Source: Dethiothermospora halolimnae (GTDB lineage: Bacteria > Bacillota > Clostridia > Tissierellales > VENL01). Taken from it: a stretch of 54,983 bases of DNA. Under the pieces are notes generated by a model, which saw only the letters and a program-made list of their open reading frames with translations, had not been told where the DNA came from and made no database searches. This document shows positions 7,964 to 17,400 of this stretch, piece after piece. The position numbers and the translations under genes were made by a program. Positions within the stretch are counted from its first letter, which is position 1; each line of letters begins with the position of its first letter. The stretch lies in contig NZ_JBAKFX010000024.1 of the NCBI RefSeq assembly GCF_037577855.1, positions 1-54,983 of the forward strand, given 5' to 3'.

Positions 7964-9664
7964 TTATTTAACTTTCAAACTCCTAAGCCTGTTAATTGCC
8001 GATGCCAGTTCTTGTTTTCTAGGTAAGGCTAAGTTTCCTGGATGTTGTCCATAATAGGGTGATACCACATCTAAACCATTTTTATCTATCTCACTATAGA
8101 GTTTATCTATAAGTGCATTAATGGGAGTTCTTTCGTCATTTAGATTACTTGCAATATAATCTATCATATAGGCGATAGCATTTGTTTGACTACTATCTAT
8201 AACTTGTTCCACAAAGGACAACTCTATTGAATCTCTACCATATATAATAGTATGGAGTCCCTTATTTGCAACCTTCTTTTTTCTACCTTTAAAGGGTTTA
8301 AAGCTATGTTTTGATAGTATACGGTTAGATAAATCACCGAAGCTTCCTCCACCTTCTTTTATTCTCTTATTATCTAACCTTTCAGATATGGATTTAGCTT
8401 TTTCAGTTACATCAATAGGTTTATACTCATCCATCATGATAATATTATCGGCCACATCAAAATAATCACCGGAACCACCTATAACCAATATAGTGGAAAC
8501 CCCATAATCTTCATATAATTGTCTTACCTTATCAATAAAAGGTGTAATAGGCTCCTTATCCTTAGCAACCAGTTCTTGCATTCTTCCGTCCCTTATCATA
8601 AAGTTAGTTGCACTGGTGTCTTCGTCAATAAGTAATAATTTGCTTTGTACTTCCAAGGCCTCCATTATATTAGCTGCCTGGGAGGTACTACCACTGGCAT
8701 CTTCAGAGGAAAATCTCTCAGTATCTTTACCAAAGGGTAGTTTTGAGATAAAAGGTGATATATTCACCTTTTCAACTCTTCTTCCATCTTCAGCTCTAAT
8801 TTTAAAAGCACTAGATTCAGTTATAACATATTCTCTACCATCACCTAAAATGTGATTATATATTCCCCTTTCTATAGCTTTTAAAACTGTACTTTTACCA
8901 TTATAGCCTCCACCTACTATAAGACTTACACCCTTAGGTATAGCCATGCCTTTAATAGGTTCACTATGGGGTATAGGAATCTCAATTTCTAAGGATTTTG
9001 GAGAAATAAAAGGTATAACATTATTCCCTTCTAAAGGTCTATTACTAATCCCACTTTTCCTAGGCAAAATAGAGTTGTTTGCTATAAATGATACATAATC
9101 ATTTTCTTTTAAAAACTCTCTAATAGCATGCTGCTGGTCTATTAATTTAAGTTGCTTGATTAAATCATCTTTATTAAACTTTAGCACTCCACTTCTAACA
9201 ATATTAGGTATATTGGTACAAAGCATTTTTATAGCTTCAGAAGATATTATTCTTCTTCCCTTAGCCGGTAAACCTAGGGATAATCTAATCTCTATTTTAT
9301 TATCATCAACTTTAGCCGATGTCCTATTTAATATCTCTTGACCCGGGGAGTCTATTAAAATAAGTCCACTTTTTCCAGAACCCCGTCTACCTTTTTTTTC
9401 TTTTTTTATTTCCTTTGATATTTCCCTGGTAATGAAGTCCTCAAAGGCTATTTTTCTATGGGGTGAATCATACCATTCTTTATTATATTGTGCCACTTTT
9501 TTAGGAACTTCCACCCTAATTCTAGATGGATTTGCAAAGGGATCAGGCTGAACATAATCTATATGAAGGGTAAAATCCCTATCTTTATAAGTGCCTTGAA
9601 TACTTTTATATGCCTTATATCCCCTTTTATCGATTTGTCTTAATCTTTCTTGTAAGTGTTTCAA
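7964..9664 (-). CDS. ABC-class ATPase domain protein (ABC_ATPase, MRB1590-like)
   Basis: A 566-residue soluble protein of the ABC_N / ABC_ATPase (PF09818) family, which is not a transporter. Residues about 1-160 form the N-terminal domain (RGYKAYKSIQGTY, DYVQPDPFANPSRIRV). The nucleotide-binding core has a Walker A GGGYNGKST (about 250-258), Walker B with LLLIDEDTSATNFMIRD, and GGSGDYFDVADNIIMMDEY. The C-terminal part (about 460-566) is the MRB1590-like region. The trypanosome homologue binds RNA in the editing machinery; the bacterial role is unknown. Start is TTG at 9664 after AGGAGG. Single gene on the minus strand. Confidence 0.92.
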   Translation of the reverse strand: MKHLQERLRQIDKRGYKAYKSIQGTYKDRDFTLHIDYVQPDPFANPSRIRVEVPKKVAQYNKEWYDSPHRKIAFEDFITREISKEIKKEKKGRRGSGKSGLILIDSPGQEILNRTSAKVDDNKIEIRLSLGLPAKGRRIISSEAIKMLCTNIPNIVRSGVLKFNKDDLIKQLKLIDQQHAIREFLKENDYVSFIANNSILPRKSGISNRPLEGNNVIPFISPKSLEIEIPIPHSEPIKGMAIPKGVSLIVGGGYNGKSTVLKAIERGIYNHILGDGREYVITESSAFKIRAEDGRRVEKVNISPFISKLPFGKDTERFSSEDASGSTSQAANIMEALEVQSKLLLIDEDTSATNFMIRDGRMQELVAKDKEPITPFIDKVRQLYEDYGVSTILVIGGSGDYFDVADNIIMMDEYKPIDVTEKAKSISERLDNKRIKEGGGSFGDLSNRILSKHSFKPFKGRKKKVANKGLHTIIYGRDSIELSFVEQVIDSSQTNAIAYMIDYIASNLNDERTPINALIDKLYSEIDKNGLDVVSPYYGQHPGNLALPRKQELASAINRLRSLKVK

Positions 9665-9700
9665 AAAAATCCTCCTTTTAAATCTGTTGATATCATAGTT

Positions 9701-9724
9701 GCTGAGAAATTCCCAATCCCCCAG
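9701..9724. repeat. Degenerate copy of the GGGGGATT hairpin module
   Basis: GCTGAGAAATTCCCAATCCC followed by CCAGC, preceded by AGTT and followed by TTATTAAT. It matches the flanks and the right arm of the module at 10260-10284, but the left arm has mutated so the stem is broken. It lies just upstream of the ABC-class ATPase gene. Confidence 0.5.
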
Positions 9725-9835
9725 CTTATTAATATTATAACAAATAGACGGGGAATTATAAAAAATATATGGATATATATATACTTATAATTAAAAATTG
9801 TAACTGTTTTGTTACTATTTATATACAAATTAAAT

Positions 9836-9980
9836 ATATAATGGAGATATCCCGAGGGAAGATATATTAAAATTAATAAACTTTGTTACTTACTAAAAGA
9901 ATTCTACTTTTAGAATTCCCTTAGTTTGATAAACCCCATTCGAAAACAAGGAAAACCAATTGGTTTCCCTTGTTTTTTTA
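9836..9980 (+). ncRNA. Candidate small RNA with three hairpins and terminator
   Basis: TATAAT (9836-9841) is followed by a short hairpin ATATCCC-GA-GGGAAGATAT (about 9846-9866), a second hairpin AAAAG...CTTTT (9897-9913) and a terminator-type stem AAAACAAGGAAAACC/GGTTTCCCTTGTTTT (9943-9976) with a T run to 9979. No ORF longer than 8 codons and no ribosome site fit this strand. It matches no RNA family I recognise. The terminator could instead simply serve the opposite-strand gene at 9978-10145. Confidence 0.3.
9943..9979. terminator. Hairpin terminator, plus-strand T tract
   Basis: AAAACAAGGAAAACC (9943-9957), loop AATT region, GGTTTCCCTTGTTTT (about 9962-9976), then T residues to 9979. Read on the minus strand it directly follows the stop of the Cse60-like gene and is followed by TTTTCG, so it may work in both directions. 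Confidence 0.6.
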
Positions 9981-10145
9981 TTTTCTTTCTTCATATGTAA
10001 CGGTAGCTGTATACATACTTCCATATTGTTGATAATCAATATCTATTACTTCTAATATCTCTTCTTCATGCTCTTCAATCCAGTTATTAATTAAATCATT
10101 TAAAGTATTCCCATCAGTATTATCCACTATGGTTACATGTTTCAT
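9978..10145 (-). CDS. Small sporulation protein, Cse60-like (DUF2758)
   Basis: A 55-residue acidic protein: it starts MKHVTIVDNTDGNTLNDL, continues with INNWIEEHEEEILEVIDIDY and ends with TATVTYEER. The pattern of a short N-terminal strand, an amphipathic helix with W/E residues, an I-D-I-x-Y strand and a final strand ending YEE matches Cse60 (DUF2758), a small sporulation-associated protein of Bacillus. The match is by recall. ATG at 10145 is preceded on the minus strand by AAAGGGGCGTATCTT, a good ribosome site. It is a free-standing gene facing the candidate small RNA terminator. Confidence 0.65.
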   Translation of the reverse strand: MKHVTIVDNTDGNTLNDLINNWIEEHEEEILEVIDIDYQQYGSMYTATVTYEERK

Positions 10146-10257
10146 AAGATACGCCCCTTTAATTTATTTATTAATATAAATATATGAATAATAGATGAAA
10201 AAAGTCATTATTTTTTATTATTGTTTAGAAAAGTTAAATTTTTTATAAAAATTTTGG

Positions 10258-10376
10258 TTGCTGGGGGATTCGTAATCCCCCAGCTTATTGAAGTCCTACA
10301 TAAATTTATGGATTCACCAACTCACTGCATCTTCCATTCTCCAAAGAACAAAGAACGGGCAAAGGCTCCTTTGTTA
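10258..10376. repeat. Composite intergenic repeat, copy 2 (most complete)
   Basis: Modules in order: hairpin GCTGGGGGATT/AATCCCCCAGC (10260-10284), TTATTGAAGTCCTACATAAA, TTTATGGATTCACCAACTCA, a pyrimidine-rich spacer (CTGCATCTTCCATTCTCC), then a decayed hairpin GAACAAAG...CTCCTTTGTT. The open frame across it (10221-10409) is low complexity and has no ribosome site. The copies at 2818-2927 and 33665-33758 share the middle module. Confidence 0.65.
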
Positions 10377-10397
10377 AATATTTTAGAAAAATACCTC

Positions 10398-10458
10398 TTG
10401 ACTTTTTAATATTACAGTTGTAATATTAAAACAAGATAAATATTACAACTGTAATACT
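10398..10458 (+). promoter_or_regulatory. bla promoter with two BlaI operators
   Basis: The -35 box is TTGACT (10398-10403) and the -10 box is TAATAT (10421-10426), with 17-base spacing. Operator 1, AATATTACA-GT-TGTAATATT (10408-10427), is a perfect dyad covering the -10 box. Operator 2, ATTACA-AC-TGTAAT (10442-10455), lies just downstream of the start point. Both match the TACA/TGTA dyad recognised by BlaI/MecI repressors, and a blaI gene lies in the operon. Confidence 0.85.
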
Positions 10459-10482
10459 AAAAAATATTAAGGGGGAAATTTG

Positions 10483-11259
10483 ATGAAGATTAAACTTGGA
10501 ATTTTATTTTTAGGAGTTTGTTTATTATGTTCATGTGGACAAAAGAACTTTATGGAGGAGTACTTTGATAAAAACGAGGTGGATGGAACAATAATTATAT
10601 CTTCGTTAAAAACAGATAAAGAATATGTGTACAATTCTACAAGAAGTGAAAAGAAGTTTTTACCGGCTTCTACCTTTAAAATATTAAATACTTTAATAGC
10701 TTTAGAAGAGAATGTAGTTAAAGATGAATATGATATTATTAAATGGGATGGTAAAGATAAGGGATTAAAACAATGGAATAAAGATCAATGCATTTCTACG
10801 GCATTACCTGAAAGTTGTGTGTGGTTTTATCAAGAGATAGCTAAAGAAGTAGGGCTAGAAAAATATGGCGAATATTTGACAAAGTTACAATATGGCAATA
10901 GTAAAACTGGGGATAAAGTAGATACATTTTGGCTTGAGGGAGATATACGTATATCAGCAAGGGAACAAATAGATTTTTTAAAGAATATATATAATGAAAG
11001 CTATGAATTTGATAAAGAAAATTATAAAATATTAAAAAAGGCAATGATAGTGGAAGAAACACCGAAGTATGTTATAAGGGCAAAAACCGGTTGGGCTTTA
11101 AGGGTTAGTCCTCAAATAGGCTGGTATGTAGGATATGTGGAAACAGAGAATGATGTGTGGTTTTTTGCATGCAATATTGATATTGAAGATAAATCATATA
11201 GTAAATTTAGAAAAGAAATTGTTTATAATGGACTAAAGGAATTAAAAATAATAGAATGA
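10483..11259 (+). CDS. bla: Class D beta-lactamase, lipoprotein
   Basis: A 258-residue serine beta-lactamase of class D (OXA-like), hydrolysing beta-lactams outside the membrane. All motifs are present: S63-T-F-K66 (nucleophile and carboxylated Lys), S111-C-V113, Y137-G-N139, FWLEG (the Trp region) and K201-T-G203. The N-terminus has a lipoprotein signal with lipobox LCSC (Cys18), so it is probably anchored to the outer face of the membrane. ATG 10483 follows AAGGGGG; the TTG just before it is less likely. The arrangement with blaI and blaR1 resembles the inducible CDD beta-lactamase system of Clostridioides difficile. No Gram-negative type mobile context is seen, so it looks like a native gene. 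Confidence 0.93.
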   Translation: MKIKLGILFLGVCLLCSCGQKNFMEEYFDKNEVDGTIIISSLKTDKEYVYNSTRSEKKFLPASTFKILNTLIALEENVVKDEYDIIKWDGKDKGLKQWNKDQCISTALPESCVWFYQEIAKEVGLEKYGEYLTKLQYGNSKTGDKVDTFWLEGDIRISAREQIDFLKNIYNESYEFDKENYKILKKAMIVEETPKYVIRAKTGWALRVSPQIGWYVGYVETENDVWFFACNIDIEDKSYSKFRKEIVYNGLKELKIIE

Positions 11260-11308
11260 TATGGGAACACTTACTCCCTATTTATTATAAGTTGAGGAGG
11301 ATGATAGG

Positions 11309-11686
11309 ATGAAGAAGGGCACCCAGATATCTGATACAGAGTGGACTGTGATGAAAGTAATTTGGAAAGACTCACCTATAACTGCTAATGAAGTCATTGA
11401 AGGGTTAGAAGAGTCTACCGATTGGAGTGATAGGACTATTAGGACTCTATTAAATAGACTTGTGAAAAAGAAAGTAATATCCTACAAAAAAGATGGGCGA
11501 AGATATTTGTATTATCCTATTGTTACAGAAAATGAATGTATAAAAAAGGAAAACAAGTCTTTTTTAAATCGGGTTTATAGCGGAGCAGTAACTTTAATGT
11601 TTGCAAAGTTTTTAGAAGAGGAGTCCTTAAGTGACAAAGAGATTGAAGAACTTAAAGAAATTCTTGATAAGAAAAAAAAGAGATAA
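11309..11686 (+). CDS. blaI: BlaI/MecI-family repressor
   Basis: A 125-residue winged-helix repressor. The DNA-binding part (residues 1-75) has the typical ISDTEWTVMKVIWKDSPITANEV and WSDRTIRTLLNRLVKKKVI; the C-terminal helices (80-125) form the dimer and contain the region cleaved on induction. It should bind the two TACA/TGTA dyads at 10408-10455 and shut off bla and its own gene. GAGGAGG precedes the ATG by a suitable distance. It lies 49 bases after bla and 14 bases before blaR1, in one transcript. Confidence 0.94.
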   Translation: MKKGTQISDTEWTVMKVIWKDSPITANEVIEGLEESTDWSDRTIRTLLNRLVKKKVISYKKDGRRYLYYPIVTENECIKKENKSFLNRVYSGAVTLMFAKFLEEESLSDKEIEELKEILDKKKKR

Positions 11687-11700
11687 AGGGGTAGCTAAAA

Positions 11701-13506
11701 ATGAAAGATGTCTCTATAGGGTTAATTTATTCTTCATTAATGGGAAGTGGGTTAGTAGTTTTTATTTTGCTAATTAGGAGAATATTTAAAGGTAAGTTTG
11801 GAGCAAGATGGAATTATTACATTTGGTTTTTGGTGTGCTTTAGACTTATAATCCCATATGCCCCCCAAACAAGCTTTAGTATATTTAATGTTTATAGGTA
11901 CTTTAAAAACTTAATCACAATGAACAATCGTGGTGCTGGTATAAATAATGTTTTTAAAGGGAGTCAACAATCCAACATTAATACATATGTAGATAAATCT
12001 ATGAATTTAGGACCTGACTATTCATTATCCATTGGCAACGAACAATCTATAGATTATTTGAAATTGTTTTTTATAATTTGGTTGTTGGGAACTATAACAT
12101 ATTCTATAGTTTTATTAGTACATAATATACGAATATATAAAGAGGTGGAGAGGGACAAGGGTAGTTTGGATAATAATATTATTAGAGTTGTTGAGAATTG
12201 TAAATCTAAAATGGGAATAGAAAAATACATAGAAGTAGCCTGTACTACCAAATTTAAAACACCTATAATATTTGGTGCTTTAAGTCCCATATTATTACTA
12301 CCCAAGGATGCCATAAAGAAGTTGAATAGAGAAGAGTTAGAATATATAATATTTCATGAACTAGCCCACTATAAAAGAAAGGATGTATTAATTAATTGGA
12401 TATCTATTATTATTCAAGTAATTCATTGGTTTAATCCAGTAATATGGTATACTTTTTATAAAATGCGACAGGATAGAGAAATAGCCTGTGATGCATATGT
12501 TCTTTGTTACTTAAAACCTAAAGAATACAAGAAATATGGTGAAACTATTATTACCATGTTGCAAAATATATCTTTTTCACCTTCTATACCCATGATAACG
12601 GGTTTTAGTAGTAATAAATATCATATCAAGCAAAGAATTAGTATGATTGCAAGTTTCGATAGAGAAATAAACAGAATAAGACCTGGTAAAATAATTGTTT
12701 TTATATTATTAGCATGTATTTTATTAACCAACGGCAAAGGCATGTCTGATGCAGCTATAGGAGAAGGTACATCAGAAAGTCCCATAAATGTTCAATATGA
12801 AGATTTAAGTAATTACTTTACAGGTTATGATGGAAGTTTTGTTATGTTAGATAAGAGAGAAAATAAATATAGAGTATATAATAAAATTAAAAGTGAAAAA
12901 AGGGTTTCTCCATGCTCTACCTTCAAAATAATAATATCACTAATTGGGTTAGAATATGATATTATAAACGACAAGGATAATAAACTAGAATGGAATGGTT
13001 ATAAGTATCCCATTAAGCCTTGGAATCAAGATCATACTCTTTTAACTGCAATGAAATACTCTGTAAATTGGTATTTTGAAAGGGTAAGTGGAGATATAGG
13101 GAAAAAAATTATGAAGGATAATATTGATATTATGGGATATGGAAATAAAGATATTTCCGGTGGAATAAGGGAGTTTTGGGCACAGTCATCATTAAAAATA
13201 TCTCCAATAGAACAGATAGATATACTTAAAAAGATATATAATTATAAAGTTCCTATTTCACCTGAAAACATTGATATAGTAAAAGAAACATTAAAAATTT
13301 CTGATGATGGAGAAACTATTCTATCAGGGAAAACAGGTTCAGGAACTATGAACAATAAAAATGTAAATGGATGGTTTATAGGTTATGTAGAAAAAAATAA
13401 CAATGTATATTTCTTTGCTTTAAATATTGAAGGAAAGGATAGGGCTGATGGAGCTAGCGCTCGTAAAATAGCTTTAGATATTTTGAAAGATAAGGGATTA
13501 TACTAG
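11701..13506 (+). CDS. blaR1: BlaR1 beta-lactam sensor with M56 protease
   Basis: A 601-residue signal transducer. Residues 1-340 hold four membrane segments and the M56 metalloprotease with HELAH (His219-His223) and a downstream REIACDAY motif. Residues about 360-601 are an extracytoplasmic class D-like penicillin-binding sensor with S406-T-F-K409, YGN (around residue 480) and K544-T-G. Acylation of Ser406 by a beta-lactam would activate the protease and release BlaI repression of the bla operon. Length and order match known BlaR1/MecR1 proteins. It is the last gene of bla-blaI-blaR1. Confidence 0.94.
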   Translation: MKDVSIGLIYSSLMGSGLVVFILLIRRIFKGKFGARWNYYIWFLVCFRLIIPYAPQTSFSIFNVYRYFKNLITMNNRGAGINNVFKGSQQSNINTYVDKSMNLGPDYSLSIGNEQSIDYLKLFFIIWLLGTITYSIVLLVHNIRIYKEVERDKGSLDNNIIRVVENCKSKMGIEKYIEVACTTKFKTPIIFGALSPILLLPKDAIKKLNREELEYIIFHELAHYKRKDVLINWISIIIQVIHWFNPVIWYTFYKMRQDREIACDAYVLCYLKPKEYKKYGETIITMLQNISFSPSIPMITGFSSNKYHIKQRISMIASFDREINRIRPGKIIVFILLACILLTNGKGMSDAAIGEGTSESPINVQYEDLSNYFTGYDGSFVMLDKRENKYRVYNKIKSEKRVSPCSTFKIIISLIGLEYDIINDKDNKLEWNGYKYPIKPWNQDHTLLTAMKYSVNWYFERVSGDIGKKIMKDNIDIMGYGNKDISGGIREFWAQSSLKISPIEQIDILKKIYNYKVPISPENIDIVKETLKISDDGETILSGKTGSGTMNNKNVNGWFIGYVEKNNNVYFFALNIEGKDRADGASARKIALDILKDKGLY

Positions 13507-13567
13507 AATTACTAAAATTTTTTAGCCTCAACTTTGTAGTATGTTTATATATTATAGAGGAGAGGCT

Positions 13568-13663
13568 ATGATACTTTTACTATCTATTATTTTTGACTTT
13601 GGGTATATTTGTAAATGTCTATTCATAGTATACAGTATATGTTGTCTGGTATTAAGAATATAA
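13568..13663 (+). CDS. Possible hydrophobic mini-protein
   Basis: A 31-codon ORF starting MILLLSIIFDFGYICK, very hydrophobic and Cys-containing, with GAGGAGAGG upstream of the ATG. The ribosome site lies in the right arm of an inverted repeat TAGCCTC/GAGGCTA (about 13522-13567). No homologue is known to me, and an AT-rich spacer can produce such an ORF by chance. Kept as a weak candidate. Confidence 0.18.
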   Translation: MILLLSIIFDFGYICKCLFIVYSICCLVLRI

Positions 13664-13690
13664 GTCTAACTAAACCTTGTACTTTGCATT

Positions 13691-13722
13691 GAACAAAGAA
13701 GGAAGAAAGTCGCCTTTGTTCT
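13691..13722. repeat. GAACAAAG...CTTTGTTC hairpin (module B)
   Basis: GAACAAAG (13691-13698) and CTTTGTTC (13714-13721) enclose AAGGAAGAAAGTCGC. It is preceded by the CTTGTACTTTGCATT spacer seen in the other copies. It lies directly before the -35 box of the TetR gene at 13725, so it may end transcription coming from the bla operon. Confidence 0.6.
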
Positions 13723-13724
13723 AC

Positions 13725-13753
13725 TTGACATATGAACGAACGTTCACTATAAT
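13725..13753 (+). promoter_or_regulatory. Consensus promoter with TetR operator in the spacer
   Basis: TTGACA (13725-13730), 17 bases, TATAAT (13748-13753): a perfect vegetative promoter. The spacer contains the dyad TGAACG-AA-CGTTCA (13733-13746). The position predicts tight autorepression by the TetR protein encoded just downstream. Confidence 0.85.
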
Positions 13754-13807
13754 GGAATTATTATGAATTAATGAAATAAAATCCACTAGATTTGGAGTGA
13801 AAATAAG

Positions 13808-14413
13808 ATGGAACAACTTAGTGACACTAAGCAAAGGATTTTAGATGTGTCCCTTAAATTATTTTCTCAAAATGGCTATAGTGCCACATCTGTTAGGGAG
13901 ATAGCAAGAAATGTTGGTGTAAGAGAAAGTGCTATATACAATCATTTTAGAGGTAAGGACGATATAATAGAGACACTTTTTAATATTTATGGTTGGGGAA
14001 AGGCCCAAAGATATATAGATAAGTTAAAGGATGATAATAAACTTTTAGATGATCCTAAAAATTATTTTAAATCAATAATATTAGATGGAATTTTAGACAT
14101 CGTATGCAATGAAGAAGGGAATAAATTCAAAAAAGTAGTTATGATGGAAATGTTCTGTACCGATACAGCAAGAAATATAGTAAATAAAGAACTATTTTCA
14201 AAAGCTAGAGAATACTTGTCAGAAATTTTTAATGAAATGATGTCGGCAGGGGTAATTAAAAGATGTAACCCATTTACATTATCAAATCAGTTTTTAGCAC
14301 CACTTATGTTTATAAATTTAGAGTATTTACTTAATGAGAAAAAAGGAGTAAACTATTTTAAAAAGGAAATAGAAGCACATATTGATTTTTTCTGGCAAAC
14401 TGTTAGTCTATAA
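13808..14413 (+). CDS. TetR/AcrR-family transcriptional regulator
   Basis: A 201-residue regulator. The N-terminal helix-turn-helix (residues 8-55) reads DTKQRILDVSLKLFSQNGY, SVREIARNVGVRESAIYNHF; the C-terminal helical domain (60-201) would bind the ligand and form the dimer. It starts at ATG 13808 after TTTGGAGTGA. The next gene, the large dehydratase activase, begins 36 bases after its stop, so both are probably transcribed from the same promoter with the operator at 13733-13746. The ligand is unknown; an acyl-CoA or fatty-acid type signal would suit the neighbour, but that is inference. Confidence 0.92.
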   Translation: MEQLSDTKQRILDVSLKLFSQNGYSATSVREIARNVGVRESAIYNHFRGKDDIIETLFNIYGWGKAQRYIDKLKDDNKLLDDPKNYFKSIILDGILDIVCNEEGNKFKKVVMMEMFCTDTARNIVNKELFSKAREYLSEIFNEMMSAGVIKRCNPFTLSNQFLAPLMFINLEYLLNEKKGVNYFKKEIEAHIDFFWQTVSL

Positions 14414-14449
14414 ATATAAAGTACGGAACTTTGTGGGGGTGCAAAATTA

Positions 14450-17400
14450 ATGTATAATACATTAAAAGTTGGACTAGACGTTGGTTCAACAACTGTAAAG
14501 TTAGTAGTATTAAATCGAAATAATAATATAATTTTTAAAGAATATAAAAGACATTATTCAGATATTAAAAATGCTGTTATAAATATTTTTAAAAATGCAG
14601 AAAAAATTCTAAGAAATAGCAGTATTGATATAGTAATAACCGGTTCAGGAGGACTGGGTATATCGGAAAAATTAGGTGTAAATTTTGTTCAAGAGGTTAT
14701 AGCATGTACCACTACTGTGGAAAATATTATTCCTGAAACCGACGTGGCTATAGAACTTGGTGGAGAGGATGCTAAAATAACATATTTTGGAGAGTCCATA
14801 GAACAAAGAATGAATGGAACCTGTGCAGGGGGGACTGGAGCCTTTATTGATCAAATGGCTGTATTACTTCAGACCGATGCAGAGGGGCTTAATAATCTGG
14901 CTAAGGAGTATAATACTATATATCCTGTGGCCTCAAGATGTGGAGTATTTGCTAAGACAGACATCCAACCATTATTAAACGAAGGGGCAAATAAAGAGGA
15001 TATAGCTGTATCGGTTTTACAGGCTGTAGTAAATCAGACAATAAGTGGTCTTGCCCAAGGAAGACCCATAAGGGGAAATGTTGCTTTTTTAGGTGGTCCA
15101 TTATATTTTATGTCAGAACTTAGAAAAAGGTTTATAGACACATTAAAATTGGAGGATCAAAATATAGTATTTCCAGAGAATTCACAGTTTTTTGTGGCAT
15201 TAGGAGCTGCACTATCGGCAGATAAGGAAAATGCTATCAAGTTTAAAGATTTCTATAAGCGCATAGCAGATATAGATAAGGTAGAAAGTGATAATAAAAC
15301 ACTAGATCCCCTATTTAAAGATGAAGATGACTATAAAAGATTTAAGGAAAGACACAATAAGAATAAAGTAAAAAGAGTTGATCTATCAACTTATGAAGGA
15401 AATGCATTTTTGGGTATAGATGCGGGTTCAACGACTACTAAGGTTTCCCTTATAGATGAAAATGGAGGTTTATTATATTCATATTATGATAGTAATAAAG
15501 GTAGGCCTTTAAAATCTACAATTGAAGCTTTAAAGGAATTATATTCAAAACTTAATAATAAGACTAAAATAGTCAACTCTGCAGTAACCGGCTATGGAGA
15601 ACATCTAATAAAATCAGCATTAAAGATAGACATAGGAGAAATAGAAACCGTTGCCCATTATAAGGGAGCAGACTTTTTCTTACCAGGGGTAGACTTTGTC
15701 CTTGACATAGGTGGACAAGATATGAAGAGTTTAAAAATAAATAATGGTGTGATAGATTCTATCATGTTAAATGAGGCTTGTTCATCAGGATGTGGTTCTT
15801 TTATTGAAACCTTTGCAAAATCTTTAAATATGGATGTGAAGGAATTTGCAAAGACTGGGATAAAATCTAAAAATCCTGTTGATTTAGGAACTAGGTGTAC
15901 CGTTTTTATGAATTCCAAGGTAAAGCAGGCACAGAAAGAAGGCGCAACCGTTGCAGATATATCTGCTGGAATTTCAACTTCAGTTATAAAAAATGCACTA
16001 TATAAAGTAATAAAGCTGAGAAGTCCAGAACAATTAGGAGAAAAATTAGTAGTACAGGGTGGAACTTTTTATAATGAAGCGGTGTTAAGGTCATTAGAAA
16101 AGATATCCGGTAGAGAGGTTGTACGTCCAGATATAGCAGGTATTATGGGAGCCTTTGGAGCAGCCCTTATTGCCAGGGAAAGATATAGAGAAGGATATGA
16201 AACTACATTGCTTAATAAAGACGAGTTAAAAGAATTTAAAACAGAAACGGATATGGAGCGTTGTGGATTGTGCGGCAATAATTGCCTTTTAACTATAAAT
16301 AAATTTTCCGATGGACGTAGATTTATATCGGGGAATAGATGTGAAAGGGGAACGGGAGTAGAAAAGAAAAATAATGATGCTCCAAATATATTTGAATATA
16401 AATATAAAAGGCTATTTTCCTATAAGTCTTTATCAGAAAGTGAAGCTAAAAGGGGAACTATAGGGATACCTAGGGTATTAAACATGTATGAAGACTATCC
16501 ATTTTGGCACAAACTATTTACAGAACTTGGATACAGGGTGGTTATCTCTAGGCGTTCTTCCAAAGGGGTTTATGAACTTGGAATGGAAACTATACCATCG
16601 GAATCGGTTTGTTATCCTGCGAAAATATCCCATGGGCATATACAGGATTTAATAAATAGGGGAGTAACAAAGATATTTTATCCTTCAATACCATATAACA
16701 GTAAAGAGGACAAAGAAGCTAATAATAACTATAATTGTCCCATTGTAATATCCTACCCAGAGACTATAAATGCGAATATGGACGTTTTGAAAGAAGATAA
16801 TATAACCTTCTATCATCCATTTTTACCAATTGATGATGAAAAAAGGATGACAAAACGGCTTATAGAAGAGTTAAGTGTTGAAGGAATTTCTAAATCTGAA
16901 ATAGTAGAAGCAACTAAAAAGGCTTATGGGGAACGAAATAGATATAAAGAAGATATAAGAAATAAAGGTGAAGAAATATTAAAATATATAAATGACAATA
17001 ATATTAAAGGGATTGTACTTACAGGGAGGCCCTATCATCTTGATCCAGAAATAAACCATGGAATACCTGAGATGATCAATTCCTTTGGTTTTGCCATATT
17101 AACAGAAGATGCCATAAGTCATCTAGCAAAACCAGAAAGACCCCTTAGAGTTGTTGACCAATGGGTATATCATTCTAGGATGTATTCGGCGGCCACCTAT
17201 GTGGCTAAAAGTAAAAACCTGGAGTTAGTTCAGCTAAACTCCTTTGGCTGTGGACTAGATGCTGTAACAACTGATCAAGTTGAAGAGATTTTAGAGGGAT
17301 ATGGAAAAATATATACATTACTTAAAATAGATGAAATTAATAATTTAGGGGCTGCAAGAATTCGTATCCGTTCCTTAATGGCTGCAATAAAAGAACGGGA

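Noticed and set aside
10221..10409. 62-residue plus-strand ORF
   Set aside because: It runs through the composite repeat, has no ribosome site and low-complexity sequence.
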